Assembly (NCBI GenBank): GCA_013177825.1
Contig: JABLXX010000002.1
Location: forward strand, 582,177 to 646,176
From: Syntrophaceae bacterium
Lineage (GTDB): Bacteria; Desulfobacterota; Syntrophia; Syntrophales; PHBD01
Direction of reading: 5' to 3'
Length of the DNA: 64,000 nt
The notes under the pieces: model-generated
The model's input: the letters and a program-made list of their open reading frames with translations, nothing else
What the model was told of the DNA's origin: nothing
The model's database searches: none
Translations under genes and position numbers: made by a program
Part shown: positions 48,747 through 59,300 of the stretch, one piece after another
Layout: each line of letters begins with the position of its first letter
How positions within the stretch are numbered: the first letter of the stretch is position 1

Positions 48747-49955
48747 ATGTCCTCGGATATTGTAAAGTGGGTGCTGGTGGCGGCGGCAAGGCCGAATTTC
48801 ATGAAGATCGCGCCCCTGATGCGGGCGATTGAAAAGCAGGGCGGTATCCGGCCGATCCTCGTCCACACCGGCCAGCACTATGATGAGAACATGTCGGAGT
48901 CCTTTTTCCGCGACCTCGGGATCCCCGCGCCGGACGTCCATCTGGGCATCGGTTCCGGTTCCCATGCGGAGCAGACGGGGCGCGTCATGATCGCCTTTGA
49001 GGAAGTCCTGCTCCGGGAAAAGCCCGACCTGGTCCTTGTCGTCGGCGACGTCAACTCCACCATGGCCTGCGCCCTTGCCGCCGTGAAGCTTCACATCCCG
49101 GTGGCTCACGTCGAAGCGGGGTTGCGCAGTTTCGATCGAACCATGCCGGAAGAGATCAACCGACTCGTTACCGATGCCGTTTCCGACTACCTCTTCACCC
49201 CCTCGCCCGACGGTGACGAAAACCTGCTCCGCGAGGGTGTCCAGAAAGAGAAAATCCACCTGGTGGGCGACATCATGGTGGACAGCCTCCTGTACCATCT
49301 GGAGCAGGCGAAAAAGACATCGATCCTTGATGTTCTGGGCTTGAAAACGGAGGGACGGAGCCACGGTTTTTCGGGGAGTGCAACCGCGTCGAGCGAAGTG
49401 GTCCCCTATGCCCTCGTCACGCTCCATCGCCCGGCGAACGTGGACAGCCGCGAGTCCCTGGCGCGCATTCTCGAAGGCCTCCGGCGCGTGGCCGGCCGTC
49501 TCCCGGTCCTCTTTCCCTTGCACCCGCGGACCCGCAAGCAGGTTGTGGCCCATGGCTTCGGGGCAGCCTTCGTTTTTCATGAGGGCCTGGAAAGAATATG
49601 CGTAGAGCCCGATGGTTTCCTTCATGCGTTCCAGCCCCTGGGTTACCTGGATTTCCTGAACCTGATGGCCCACGCTGCTGTGGTTCTCACCGATTCCGGG
49701 GGGATCCAGGAGGAGACGACGATCCTTAATGTTCCCTGCGTAACCCTTCGAGATACGACGGAGCGGCCCATTACCCTGACGGAGGGTACCAACGTGCTGG
49801 TTCATGACGATCCGGACAAAATCGAAGCGGAAGCCATTCGCGCCCTCGACGGCCGCTCCCGCCGCGGCACCTGCCCACCGATCTGGGACGGTCACGCCGC
49901 GGACCGCATTATCGCCGTCCTCTGCCGGGAGAGAGGATGTGTGACAAAGGACTGA
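48747..49955 (+). CDS. wecB: UDP-N-acetylglucosamine 2-epimerase (non-hydrolysing)
   Basis: A 402-residue WecB-type epimerase. AAARPNFMKIAPL, VHTGQHYDENMS, VVGDVNSTMACALAA, VEAGLRSFDRTMPEEINR and the C-terminal TDSGGIQEE are all present, including the catalytic acid/base region. It yields UDP-ManNAc for surface polysaccharide. ATG at 48747. Family length is about 380, so the slight excess (about 355-402 tail plus an insert at 195-215) is minor. Confidence 0.95.
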   Translation: MSSDIVKWVLVAAARPNFMKIAPLMRAIEKQGGIRPILVHTGQHYDENMSESFFRDLGIPAPDVHLGIGSGSHAEQTGRVMIAFEEVLLREKPDLVLVVGDVNSTMACALAAVKLHIPVAHVEAGLRSFDRTMPEEINRLVTDAVSDYLFTPSPDGDENLLREGVQKEKIHLVGDIMVDSLLYHLEQAKKTSILDVLGLKTEGRSHGFSGSATASSEVVPYALVTLHRPANVDSRESLARILEGLRRVAGRLPVLFPLHPRTRKQVVAHGFGAAFVFHEGLERICVEPDGFLHAFQPLGYLDFLNLMAHAAVVLTDSGGIQEETTILNVPCVTLRDTTERPITLTEGTNVLVHDDPDKIEAEAIRALDGRSRRGTCPPIWDGHAADRIIAVLCRERGCVTKD

Positions 49956-49992
49956 TGCCCGTTTGCTCTCCTATCGTTGATCCAGGAAGAAG

Positions 49993-50904
49993 ATGAACCC
50001 CTTGCCAAGCCTTGCAAAGGTTTCTGTCCTGCTGCTCCTGCTGCTGATTCCGAAGGCGGTGACGGCAGGCATGCCGTCCATGAAACTGGAAGCGAGAGTA
50101 ATGCTGGAGCCGGCAAGGCTGGCGGCGGTTTGCTCGGCAGCCAATACAGGCGAGGAAACCGTCTACAATGTTTCCATAACGTCTTCATTGGCCAATGACA
50201 CCAGGCGTTCGGATCCCCTGGGTGACATTCATGCCGGCAAACACCGGAACCAGCGGGTGGAATTCAGCCTGGAAGGCCTCAAGCCGGGTCGCTATATCCT
50301 TGTCACCCGGCTGGACTTCCACGAGCAGAACGGCCTGCCGCACCGGGTCCATTCCTTCCATGCATTCCGGCTTGTCAGGAAAGAACCGGAAGTGCAGGAA
50401 GCGCAGGAGACTCTTGAGGAAAGAACCGTATCGGTTACATCGGGCATGGCCGAAATGCCGGGACTTTCGGTATCGGAGGGAATGCCGGCGGTGCAGTGGA
50501 GAGCCTTTGGCACGTCCGGTGCAACCCTTTCCCTGATGCTGAAAAATTTGCGACACATACCCGTTCAGCCCGTCATTTCGCTGTATCTTCCCGATGGTGT
50601 GGCTGCTGATCGGGAGGAGATGCGCGTTGAGATGGGCCCGGGTGAGGAGCGCCGGGAAGAGATCCCGCTGAGAGCGGATCGATCCATTCGGGGCGGGCAT
50701 CCGGTATCCGTGCTGATAAGGTACGAGACGTCGAGCGAACACGACAGTCGGCTGCTCAGGACTACGCTTGCCGTTGAAGAGAATCCGGCATCCATCACCG
50801 GGATAGCGGTTGCGGCAACCATCTTTTTAATCGCCGTTTCAGCGACGGCCTTTTTGTTTTTCCGCCGACGATCTGCCGGAGCCGACGGAAAATCAGGAAC
50901 TTAA
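49993..50904 (+). CDS. exported protein with C-terminal membrane anchor, function unknown
   Basis: A 303-residue protein. The N-terminus VSVLLLLLLIPKAVTA is a signal peptide (about 1-25). The middle is beta-rich with no family I recognise. A C-terminal hydrophobic helix (about 268-290, ITGIAVAATIFLIAVSATAFL) is followed by basic residues FFRRR, giving a periplasmic domain anchored to the inner membrane. ATG at 49993 follows GGAAGAAG. It lies between the O-antigen and exopolysaccharide blocks and could belong to either. Confidence 0.7.
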   Translation: MNPLPSLAKVSVLLLLLLIPKAVTAGMPSMKLEARVMLEPARLAAVCSAANTGEETVYNVSITSSLANDTRRSDPLGDIHAGKHRNQRVEFSLEGLKPGRYILVTRLDFHEQNGLPHRVHSFHAFRLVRKEPEVQEAQETLEERTVSVTSGMAEMPGLSVSEGMPAVQWRAFGTSGATLSLMLKNLRHIPVQPVISLYLPDGVAADREEMRVEMGPGEERREEIPLRADRSIRGGHPVSVLIRYETSSEHDSRLLRTTLAVEENPASITGIAVAATIFLIAVSATAFLFFRRRSAGADGKSGT

Positions 50905-51664
50905 TCCCGTTTGCACAGCATAAAATCTGAAGGGTGAAACCCCCGTTCCGATCGTGCGGAACTACGATCGGGATCCCTCCAAGATCGCCTTTGATTTTCC
51001 CAAGCATTTGCCGTTACAGAGCTGCGGTTTTTTTTATTCCCTGCTTGAGACCATGTTCGATCTGCCGGATCGTAGCCTCAAGCACGATCAAGGACTTTCA
51101 CAAACAGCCATTTTGCCGGCGACCTGAGAAGACCGTCTGCAATGATCAGATCTTCGGGATTCGTTTTAATCATTTCGGCTTCGCAATATTTCGTTCCTGA
51201 TGGCCGCGTTCCGTGGTCATGTATATTGGAGATCCGGGTCAAACTATTTACACAAAAATATCAGGACCTTCTTGAGTGGATCGAGCATTCAACGCTTAGA
51301 TTGAGCCTAAATTCTATATGCGTTATTCAGTTGATCAACAGGCATTGAAATGTCCCAAATTCCTGGTATGTGTCCAACCCAGATGCGATTCTCAGAAGTT
51401 CCATGAGCGTTTGTAGAATCCTCTCTCCCCTGTAAACCCGATAAAACAATCAGGAACCTTATAATGTGTCCTGAAGCAGAGGCTGTTCATCGAACTGGAT
51501 ATGCCATGACGTATTCAGGATTTGGAGAATGCCCTGCGGATTCCCGCGCCGGATATTTGCAACAACCTTTTCGGTCGCCATTGTTTGCGGAAATCCATCT
51601 TATTCATGCGCAACATGGGTCACAAAACATACGGATTTCATGTTCTTATTTGCTGCAGGAATAA
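50905..51664. other. 760-bp gene-poor, AT-richer intergenic region
   Basis: No convincing gene: small ORFs at 51142-51348 and 51464-51664 lack ribosome-binding sites and family signatures. Present are the hairpin CCGATCGT/ACGATCGG (50948-50971), a TATAAT near 51460, and a weak sigma-54-like TGGAGAATGCCCTGC near 51522. The base composition is clearly lower in GC than its neighbours. It is the likely regulatory region of the exopolysaccharide operon starting at 51665. Confidence 0.45.
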
Positions 51665-52990
51665 ATGCTGCTTAACATGAGAAAAAGACAGGGGCTTCTG
51701 CTGGCAGGCAATGCACTGATTGTCATGCTGTCCTTCTATCTGACACCGCTCGTTCTGCACGGTTTGCATCCATCGCAAAGCCATGTCTTTACAGGCCTGA
51801 ACCTGTTCACCATCCTCACGTATCTGCTGGTTTTCTTCCTGTATGATCTATACGACCTCGAACTTCCGTTCAGCAGGATGCGATTCCTCATGCGCTTTGT
51901 TCCGGCGCAGATTACGGTCGTTATCGTGATCGCGACGGGATCCTTTGTGTTTCAGGAGCGGCCCTACGGAATGCGGGTTCTCTCTGTCCAGGGATTCATC
52001 GTGTTCGTTCTCGCCCTCGGCTGGTCGATGCTTTTCGACCGGGTAATGATGAATATGACCAAAGCGTTCCGGGTGGCGGTGCTGGGTTGCGAGGAAACGG
52101 CGGAGACCTTGCGGCAGGCGCTGGGACGGCGGCCGGATTATGCGGTTGCATTGACCCTGCAGAAAGGATGGGAAGATCGGATCGGGAGTCTTGTGGAAGA
52201 AGATGCCTTTGACGAGATTGTCGTAAACACGAAAAGAGGGGTCAGCCCCGAGTCCTACAGAGCCCTCATTGAGGCAAAGATGCTGGGCGTCGTGGTGTAC
52301 GATGTCCCGGGGTTCTATGAGCGGGTGCTGGAGAAGCTCCCCGTCAGCGGCATGAGCGACATCTGGCTGGCCCAGGTGCCGCTTTCGGGAGTCCGGAAGA
52401 CTATCTACAACCGGAGGCTCAAGCGAATCCTGGGAGTGGTTCTTTCTTTGGCCGCGCTGGTAATCCTGTCGCCGGTGATGCTGTTTATTGCCCTGGCCAT
52501 CCGAATGGAGTCCCAGGGGTCCGTCTTCTATCGCCAGCGACGAATCGGGTTGAACCGTGTGCCGTTCAATCTGGTCAAGTTCCGGACCATGACGGCGGGA
52601 ACGGACTCCATGCGGGAAAACGCGGGACGGGAGGATGATCCGCGGATTACCCGGGTGGGGGGAGTCATACGGAAATACAGGCTGGATGAACTGCCCCAGT
52701 TCTGGAACGTGCTTCGCGGAGACATGTGCCTGGTGGGACCCCGGGCGCTGATGGAGGAGGAGGTCGAAGAATTCGAGCGGAAGGTTTCCTATTTTTCACT
52801 GAGGCACTTCATCCGGCCGGGCATATCCGGCTGGGCCCAGATCAATTATCCCCACGGGGCAACGGTTGAGGACGCACTGGCCAAGCTGGAGTACGACCTT
52901 TACTACATGAAAAACGCCTCGATATCGCTGGATCTGTATATTCTGCTGAGAACGGTTCGGACGATGCTGCTGGCGAGGGGGGGCAAGTAA
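51665..52990 (+). CDS. polyprenyl glycosylphosphotransferase (initiating sugar transferase)
   Basis: A 441-residue membrane enzyme. Four N-terminal hydrophobic helices (about 10-120) are followed by a Rossmann-like middle (about 135-240), then a fifth helix (about 258-280) and the bacterial sugar transferase domain (VFYRQRRIGLNRVPFNLVKFRTM, DELPQFWNVLRGDM, LVGPRAL, RPGISGWAQINYPHG). It transfers the first sugar-1-phosphate to undecaprenyl phosphate. ATG at 51665 has GCAGGA upstream. Its stop overlaps the following small ORF (TAATG). Confidence 0.94.
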   Translation: MLLNMRKRQGLLLAGNALIVMLSFYLTPLVLHGLHPSQSHVFTGLNLFTILTYLLVFFLYDLYDLELPFSRMRFLMRFVPAQITVVIVIATGSFVFQERPYGMRVLSVQGFIVFVLALGWSMLFDRVMMNMTKAFRVAVLGCEETAETLRQALGRRPDYAVALTLQKGWEDRIGSLVEEDAFDEIVVNTKRGVSPESYRALIEAKMLGVVVYDVPGFYERVLEKLPVSGMSDIWLAQVPLSGVRKTIYNRRLKRILGVVLSLAALVILSPVMLFIALAIRMESQGSVFYRQRRIGLNRVPFNLVKFRTMTAGTDSMRENAGREDDPRITRVGGVIRKYRLDELPQFWNVLRGDMCLVGPRALMEEEVEEFERKVSYFSLRHFIRPGISGWAQINYPHGATVEDALAKLEYDLYYMKNASISLDLYILLRTVRTMLLARGGK

Positions 52991-53151
52991 TGATCTGGAA
53001 GGTCGTCCGGCCGGAGGTCTTCACGACGGTGAATGTGTCGTCCTCCTGCGGGTCCATGACCGGCATCGGCATATGGGGGCTCGATGCCGAGGGCATCTGT
53101 AGCCCCCTGAATCGGCCCGTCAAGGAATGCAAAGAGGCGGGCGCGAAGTAG
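52990..53151 (+). CDS. small ORF (53 aa) in the exopolysaccharide operon
   Basis: It begins MIWKVVRPEVFTTVNVSSSC and ends in KEAGAK. The ATG shares bases with the sugar transferase stop (TAATG) and its stop shares bases with the GTG of the YjbH-like gene (TAGTG), so both ends are coupled. Three Cys, no signal peptide, no recognised family. Real or a bridging frame: the double coupling makes it worth keeping. Confidence 0.5.
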   Translation: MIWKVVRPEVFTTVNVSSSCGSMTGIGIWGLDAEGICSPLNRPVKECKEAGAK

Positions 53152-55229
53152 TGAGGAGCGATGGCGGACCTCTCCCGACCGCGGTGTTGTTTCTTTTCCT
53201 GGTTTTGCTGTGGCTCATGCCGGGCAGATCAATCGGTGCGGACGAGCCCTTTTCGGGGGCCGCAAACTGGGGCGGCACGGGATTGATGGCAGTTCCGACG
53301 GCCCGGCTCATGCGAGAGGGGACTTACCGGATCGGGGCATCCCAGGTTCATCCATACCGGTATTACTACGGTGCCGTGAGCCCTCTCAAGGGCCTCGAAA
53401 TCAACGGGCGGATCACGGAGGTGATCGGGGTCCGGGGATTTGCCGACAGTCCGGAATACGGCAATTACAAGGACAAGGCCCTGGACGTAAAATGCCGAAT
53501 CCTGGCGGAGACGAAGTTCCTGCCGGCACTCGCCCTCGGCCTGATGGATCCCCATGGAACCCGACTCTATAGTTCTCAGTATGTTGTCGCCAGCAAGCAG
53601 ATCTATCCATTCGACTTTACCTTCGGCTTTGCCAACGGGCGCTTTGGAACACAGGAACTGACCGATGTCGGTTCCGGTGATTCCGTCAAATCCGAAATCT
53701 TCAGCAATCCCGGGCAGTGGTGGAGTGACACGAACTATTTCTGGGGTGTCGAGTTCTCCCCCGTCGACTGGCTTTCTGTGATGGTCGAATACGATCCGAC
53801 TCCCTATCACACACACGGACGAGATCCGGCGAATTCTGCATATTTCAGAGAGGCCGTACCTTCGAAATTGAACTATGGCCTGCGGATCAGGCCCTGGGAC
53901 TGGGCGGAGGCGGTTTTGAGCTACCAGCGGGGAGACACGATCGGGGCCAACCTGAATTTCACGTTTGATATCGGCCGGCCTCTGCTCCCTATCGCGGATC
54001 CGCCCGTGAGGGAAATCCTGGAGATGCGGTCGAGGCCGCTTGCAGAACGGCTGACGGGAGCGCTTTCCCGGTCCGGTTTCAGCAATATCGCGGTCCTGGA
54101 ATCCGGGGGCGATCTGTGGGTTCAGGCAGCCAACCAAAGATACTTCTACGACATGAAGGCCCTGGGAGTTGTCCTCCGGGCCGTGGATCAAATTGCGTCT
54201 CCGGAAATACAGGGCGTGCACGTCCTTCTTACGCGGCAGGGCATTCCGATGACATCCTTCTCGACAACCCGCGAGGACATCCGGCTGTATGCCACGAAAC
54301 AATTGAACCTCGATGAGTTCCTGCAGGTGTCTGAACTGAGGGCGGACGTGCGGAAACGGTTGAAGACGGAGACGAAGCATGTGGATGATTTCGATTATGG
54401 ACTGAAACCCGATTTCAGGACCTACCTGAACGATCCTTCAGGCTTCTTCAAGTACCGCTTCGGCCTGAGCGGTTGGGTCAGCTTCTCGCCGTGGCCGGGG
54501 AGCTCCCTTCTGGTTTCGGCGGAAACGATTCCCGCCAACACGATTTCTTCTCCCAATACCCCCTCCTCGAACGCCGTAAGGACGGACCTGGTGGACTACA
54601 TCGGGGAAAAAGTCAGCCTCAGCGGCTTACTGGTCAGCCAGATATGGAAGGGCGAGAAGGAAGTCTACAGCCGGCTGTCCGCCGGGCTCCTGGAGATCCA
54701 GTACACCGGTATCGATGCGGAGATCGCAAAGCCGCTTTTCGGGGGGCGGCTGCTCATCGGTGCGGGCGGGAGTGCGGTAAGAAAGCGGGACCCGAAAAAT
54801 CCCTTCCGGTTCAAGGAGAACGATTACAAGGATTATTATACGACGGGTTTTTTCAACACCCGCCTGAACATCCCGGAACTGGACGCGAATATCGACGTGA
54901 AGGCCGGGAGGTTTCTGGCGGGAGACAACGGCGTGCGGGTGACCCTCTCGAAGAGTTTTCACGGCGTGGTCCTTTCCGCCTGGTACGGCATTTCCGACAC
55001 CTCTGTCTTCACGGACAGCTACAACCGGGGATACCACGACAAGGGGATCGCCGTTTCGATCCCGATACGCCTTTTCCTTGGCCGGGATTCGAGGTCGTCA
55101 TACAGCTTTGCGCTTTCCCCCTGGACAAGGGATGTGGCGCAGGACATTGCGCACCAGGGGAGCCTCTTCGACTTTATCGGCCGCAGCGTGAGGACGTTCA
55201 CGGACATGGACCGGCGGATGATCCAGTGA
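53151..55229 (+). CDS. YjbH-like outer-membrane polysaccharide export protein
   Basis: A roughly 692-residue protein. Signal peptide AVLFLFLVLLWLMPGRSIGA, then GTGLMAVPTARLMREGTYRIG, the standard YjbH N-terminus, and many amphipathic strands consistent with a large beta-barrel, e.g. GLSGWVSFSPWPG and GLLVSQIWKG. It probably spans the outer membrane for exopolysaccharide secretion with the SLBB exporter. GTG at 53151 is preferred over an ATG at 53127, as it overlaps the previous stop and gives a normal signal peptide. Confidence 0.88.
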   Translation: MRSDGGPLPTAVLFLFLVLLWLMPGRSIGADEPFSGAANWGGTGLMAVPTARLMREGTYRIGASQVHPYRYYYGAVSPLKGLEINGRITEVIGVRGFADSPEYGNYKDKALDVKCRILAETKFLPALALGLMDPHGTRLYSSQYVVASKQIYPFDFTFGFANGRFGTQELTDVGSGDSVKSEIFSNPGQWWSDTNYFWGVEFSPVDWLSVMVEYDPTPYHTHGRDPANSAYFREAVPSKLNYGLRIRPWDWAEAVLSYQRGDTIGANLNFTFDIGRPLLPIADPPVREILEMRSRPLAERLTGALSRSGFSNIAVLESGGDLWVQAANQRYFYDMKALGVVLRAVDQIASPEIQGVHVLLTRQGIPMTSFSTTREDIRLYATKQLNLDEFLQVSELRADVRKRLKTETKHVDDFDYGLKPDFRTYLNDPSGFFKYRFGLSGWVSFSPWPGSSLLVSAETIPANTISSPNTPSSNAVRTDLVDYIGEKVSLSGLLVSQIWKGEKEVYSRLSAGLLEIQYTGIDAEIAKPLFGGRLLIGAGGSAVRKRDPKNPFRFKENDYKDYYTTGFFNTRLNIPELDANIDVKAGRFLAGDNGVRVTLSKSFHGVVLSAWYGISDTSVFTDSYNRGYHDKGIAVSIPIRLFLGRDSRSSYSFALSPWTRDVAQDIAHQGSLFDFIGRSVRTFTDMDRRMIQ

Positions 55230-55241
55230 CGGAAAGGATCG

Positions 55242-56321
55242 ATGGTCGAGCAGGACGTTATCCCGGAAACCGGAGGAAGGGGTGCAATGGTTATCCGTGA
55301 GGAAGATGCAATGAGTGAAGAATCACAACCGGGGCACAGGGCTCCCGAAGATGACGCCATGATCCAGTTGATGGACTTCTGGCTGGTCGTCAAGCGACGG
55401 AAGCGGTTCATCGGCCGGTTCATCCTGGCGGTCCTGATACTGACCGTTGTGTCGACCCTGTTGATGCAAGACGTTTACCAGGCGACGGCGGTCATTTCAC
55501 CCATCGCCGGGAAAGATTCCGGCGGGACCCTGTCGACACTGGCGCAGCAGTTCGGAGGTCTCGCCGGGGGATCGCTCCTGGGCACGCCGGCCAGCGCCAA
55601 TGACATCATGAATTTTCTGAACTCAAACGTCCTGAGGGAAAAGGTCATCGAGAGAAACAATCTGTTGCCCGTGCTGTTTCCGGACGAATGGGACTGGAAA
55701 CGGAATCGCTGGGAAAAGGGATTTCTCGGCGGCATCAGCCTGAACCCGCTCACCTATGTCGACAAAGCCGTTCGGATGCTGCAACCGGGACCGGTGCCGT
55801 GCAGGCTGGAGAAAGTCGATGGAATCCCCGACACCTGGGACGGCCTCCGAAAACTCGACGACATGGTGACCGTGAAGAACAATCTCGATGAAAACTCCAT
55901 CACGATTGCCGTCGCCTGCCCGGACCCCGACACGGCTGCCAAAATCGTGGAGTATTTCCTGACCGCCCTGAACGACCACATGAGCAGCGAGGCGCGGCGG
56001 GTGGTCCTGGTGAACCGCAAGTATCTCGAGGAGCAGCTCGACAAGACGGCCGACCCGTTCATCCGGCAGAACATCTACAACATGATCGCCCAGCAGATCG
56101 AGCGATCCATGACCGTGGAAGCGAAGGAAAACTTCGCCTTCAAGGTCATCGACCCGCCCAGGGCGCCCGATAGGAAGTTCAAGCCGAAACGGGCCCGGAT
56201 CGTTCTGGTGAGCCTGTTTCTTTCCCTGTCTATCGCCGTTGCAACCGTGTTTGTCCTGGAAAATCTGGAAGGCTGGAAAAATTTTCTGAAGGAGCGAGAG
56301 AATGAAAAATCGGTCCGTTGA
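55242..56321 (+). CDS. Wzz-type chain-length determinant / polysaccharide co-polymerase
   Basis: A 359-residue inner-membrane protein with two membrane helices (about 60-77 and 305-325) flanking a large periplasmic domain that includes QATAVISPIAGKDSGG and a coiled region. The C-terminal helix is preceded by VIDPPRAPDRKFKPKR, the usual Pro-rich Wzz motif. No cytoplasmic kinase domain. ATG at 55242 follows GGAAAGGATCG. It overlaps the exporter gene by 20 bases. Confidence 0.9.
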   Translation: MVEQDVIPETGGRGAMVIREEDAMSEESQPGHRAPEDDAMIQLMDFWLVVKRRKRFIGRFILAVLILTVVSTLLMQDVYQATAVISPIAGKDSGGTLSTLAQQFGGLAGGSLLGTPASANDIMNFLNSNVLREKVIERNNLLPVLFPDEWDWKRNRWEKGFLGGISLNPLTYVDKAVRMLQPGPVPCRLEKVDGIPDTWDGLRKLDDMVTVKNNLDENSITIAVACPDPDTAAKIVEYFLTALNDHMSSEARRVVLVNRKYLEEQLDKTADPFIRQNIYNMIAQQIERSMTVEAKENFAFKVIDPPRAPDRKFKPKRARIVLVSLFLSLSIAVATVFVLENLEGWKNFLKERENEKSVR

Positions 56322-59300
56322 ATCGATTCTCTTCATCTTGATGTTCTTCCTGCTGTCAGCCTGGTCCTGCCCGGCACAGGACCTGTCGGCCGACGCCGTC
56401 TGCCGGCAGAAGAACCTCACACCGCAGCAGTGCCAGGAACTGAAGAAGCGGATCACGGCTTCGGGCATTTCGTCGAATGGCCTGAACGGTTCCAACAATG
56501 GATTCCTGAATGGGTCCCTGAATACAGGACAGTCACAGGATCAAGACCTGTCGATTGACGCCGTCTGCCGGCAAAAGAACCTCACACTGCAGCAATGCCA
56601 GATCTTGAAGAATCAGCTTTCCAGTCTTGGCAACGGCATGGAGCCCGCCGCCGCCGGGAATGGGAATACGGCGCTGCTTCAGGGGAACCGGAACAGGCCG
56701 GGACTATCTTCAAAACCGGAAAAAAAAGGCCTTTTCGAACGGTCGCGACCGGCCGGGCGGTTTCAGGACGTGTCAACGGATCTGAATCCTTTCGGCTACG
56801 ACTTTTTCCGGGATGCCGCGGTCGGCATGACAACGGACCGGAAAGACGTCCCCGTTCCGATGAACTATGTTGTCGGGCCTGGAGACGAGGTGAAGATTCT
56901 ATTGTGGGGCCGTGTGAATGGTCAGCACAACCTCGTTGTCGACCGGGACGGAAAGATCATGCTGCCCCAGATCGGCCCGATCTTTGTGGCCGGCATGACC
57001 TTCGAGGAAATGTCCAAGAAGGTGATCGCCCAGGCCCAGCAGATCGTCGGCGCCAGTGTCGATATTTCCATGGGCTCGCTGAAAACGATCCCCATCTTCG
57101 TCCTGGGCGATGTACGACGGCCCGGAGCTTACACCATCGGCTCTCTGGCGACGATCACCGATGCTCTGCTCATGGCGGGCGGCCCGACGGACATCGGATC
57201 GATGCGAAAAATCCAGCTTCGCCGGAAGGGAAGGATCGCGGGGTCTTTTGACCTCTATGACCTTTTCCTGAAAGGGGACCGGTCCAACGACATGACTATT
57301 CAGCGGGACGACGTGGTGTTCGTACCGGTGGTGGGGCCGATCGTGGGCATAGCGGGCAATGTGCGTCGTCCGGCTATTTACGAAATCAAGGATACAACGG
57401 ACCTGAATCAAGTCTTCGCTCTGGCGGGGGGGATCATTCCGTCGGCCTATATGCAGCAGATCCAGGTATCGAGGGTACAGAACAACGAACGGCAGGTCGT
57501 CATCGACCTGAGCGACCGGGAGATCAGGAACTCCGACAGGTTCCATATGCAGGACGCAGATCTGGTGCGTGTCTTCTCCATCGTCGACATCGACCGGAAC
57601 GCCGTCCACCTGGAGGGGAATGTCCACAAGCCCGGCAAATTCGAATACAAGCCTGGAATGAGGGTGCGGGACCTCATCCATGGAGTCGACAACCTTAAGG
57701 ACGAAACCTTTTTTGAGTATGCGCTGATCAAGAGAATCCAGCCGCCCGAACGGAGCACGCTGCTGGTGCCCTTCAGCCTGCATCGCCTTTTTATTGAAAA
57801 GGACGAGGCCGACAATATCGAACTGAGGCCCGAGGACCGGGTGTTCGTATTTTCCCGCTGGATGTTCCAGGACAGGCCGTTTGCCACCATTGAAGGAGAA
57901 ATCCGCGGAGACTGCCTTGAAATTGCCGATCTCACCGGCGATGGCCTGGAAATTATCCCTGGAACAAAACAAGGGACTGCAGACCGGAAGAAAAACTGGT
58001 CGGCGCAGGCCATCCGAATTCAGAGAATCGGGGAAGATCTGGAACGCGACCATCAGAAACTGCTGGCGGAGCGCGTGCTCGCTATTTCCGATCGTTTGAA
58101 GAAGAAAGGCCGTTATGACCCGAAGGAAGATCTCCGGGAAGCAGCAGCGGAGATGCGAAAGATGAACATGTCCGGCTATCTGGAACAAATCAGCGACGTG
58201 GAGAAGGAGTTCACCGCTGCCTGCCGGTTCCCGGTCGCCGAGAACCTGCACGTCCGGGACGCCATCCTCGGTGCGGGCGGATTGACGCCCGATGCGGACC
58301 TGGAAACGGGGGAGGTCGTCCGCTTCAACAGTGACCGGGAGTACGAAACCCTTTACTTCCACGTGGGAAAGGCCATGTCCGGCGACCCGCGGGAAAACCA
58401 CGCCGTCCTGCCGAAGGACCGTATCGTCGTTCATTCCATATGGGAAAAAATACAGCGTCAGTATGTCTATATCGAAGGAGAGGTAAGCCGGCCCGGAATC
58501 CATGTATACACAAAAGGCATGAAAGTCAGCGACCTTGTCTTCAAGGGCGGCGGCCTGCTGGAGTCGGCCTACCGGGAAGAAGCCGAACTTTCGTCGCAAA
58601 CGGTGAAAGAAGGAAAGATAGGAATTCTGCAGCACAAAAAGATCCGTTTGAATGACGTGCTTGAGGGAAAGCCCGGAGCCGATGAGGAGCTGAATCCCTT
58701 CGACCGGCTTCTGGTCAGGAGAATCAGCAACTGGCGTACGGAACAGTTTGCCTCTGTCTCGGGGGAGATTCTTTTCGAGGGGAAGTATGCATTCCGGAAG
58801 GGCGAGCGTCTGTCATCCCTCATCGAGCGGGCCGGAGGATACACAGAAAAGGCCTATCTGCGAGGCGCCGTCTTCACGAGGGAGAGCGTACGGTCGCTGC
58901 AGCAGAGCAGCCTGGAGGACATGGCCCGGAGGATGGAAAAGGAGATCCTCTCCGGAAGTGCGACGAACATTTCCTCTTTGCTCTCCGCCGAAGATGTGGC
59001 GGCCAGGAAGATTGAGCTGGAGCAGAAGAAGAAGCTGGTCGAGGTCTTGCGTCAGTTGAAGGCAACGGGTCGAATGACGATCCAGCTCGGACACCTGCGG
59101 GTCCTCAAGGGCGGTCCGTATGACATCGAGCTGGAAAACGGCGACAGCCTTTACCTTCCGCCGCGGCCGAGCGTTGTGAACGTGGCGGGCGCCGTGATGA
59201 GCCCGACAAGCCACCTGTTCATGGAACGCCTGGATTACAGGGATTACATCCGTCTCTCCGGCGGATACAGCAGGTATGCGGACGAGGACAGCATCTTCAT

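Noticed and set aside
51522..51536. sigma-54 promoter TGGAGAATGCCCTGC
   Set aside because: The spacing is right, but four of ten consensus bases differ and no activator gene is next to it.
51464..51664. 66-residue ORF before the sugar transferase
   Set aside because: No ribosome-binding site, no recognisable domain and low coding look; it ends directly at the next start codon by chance.
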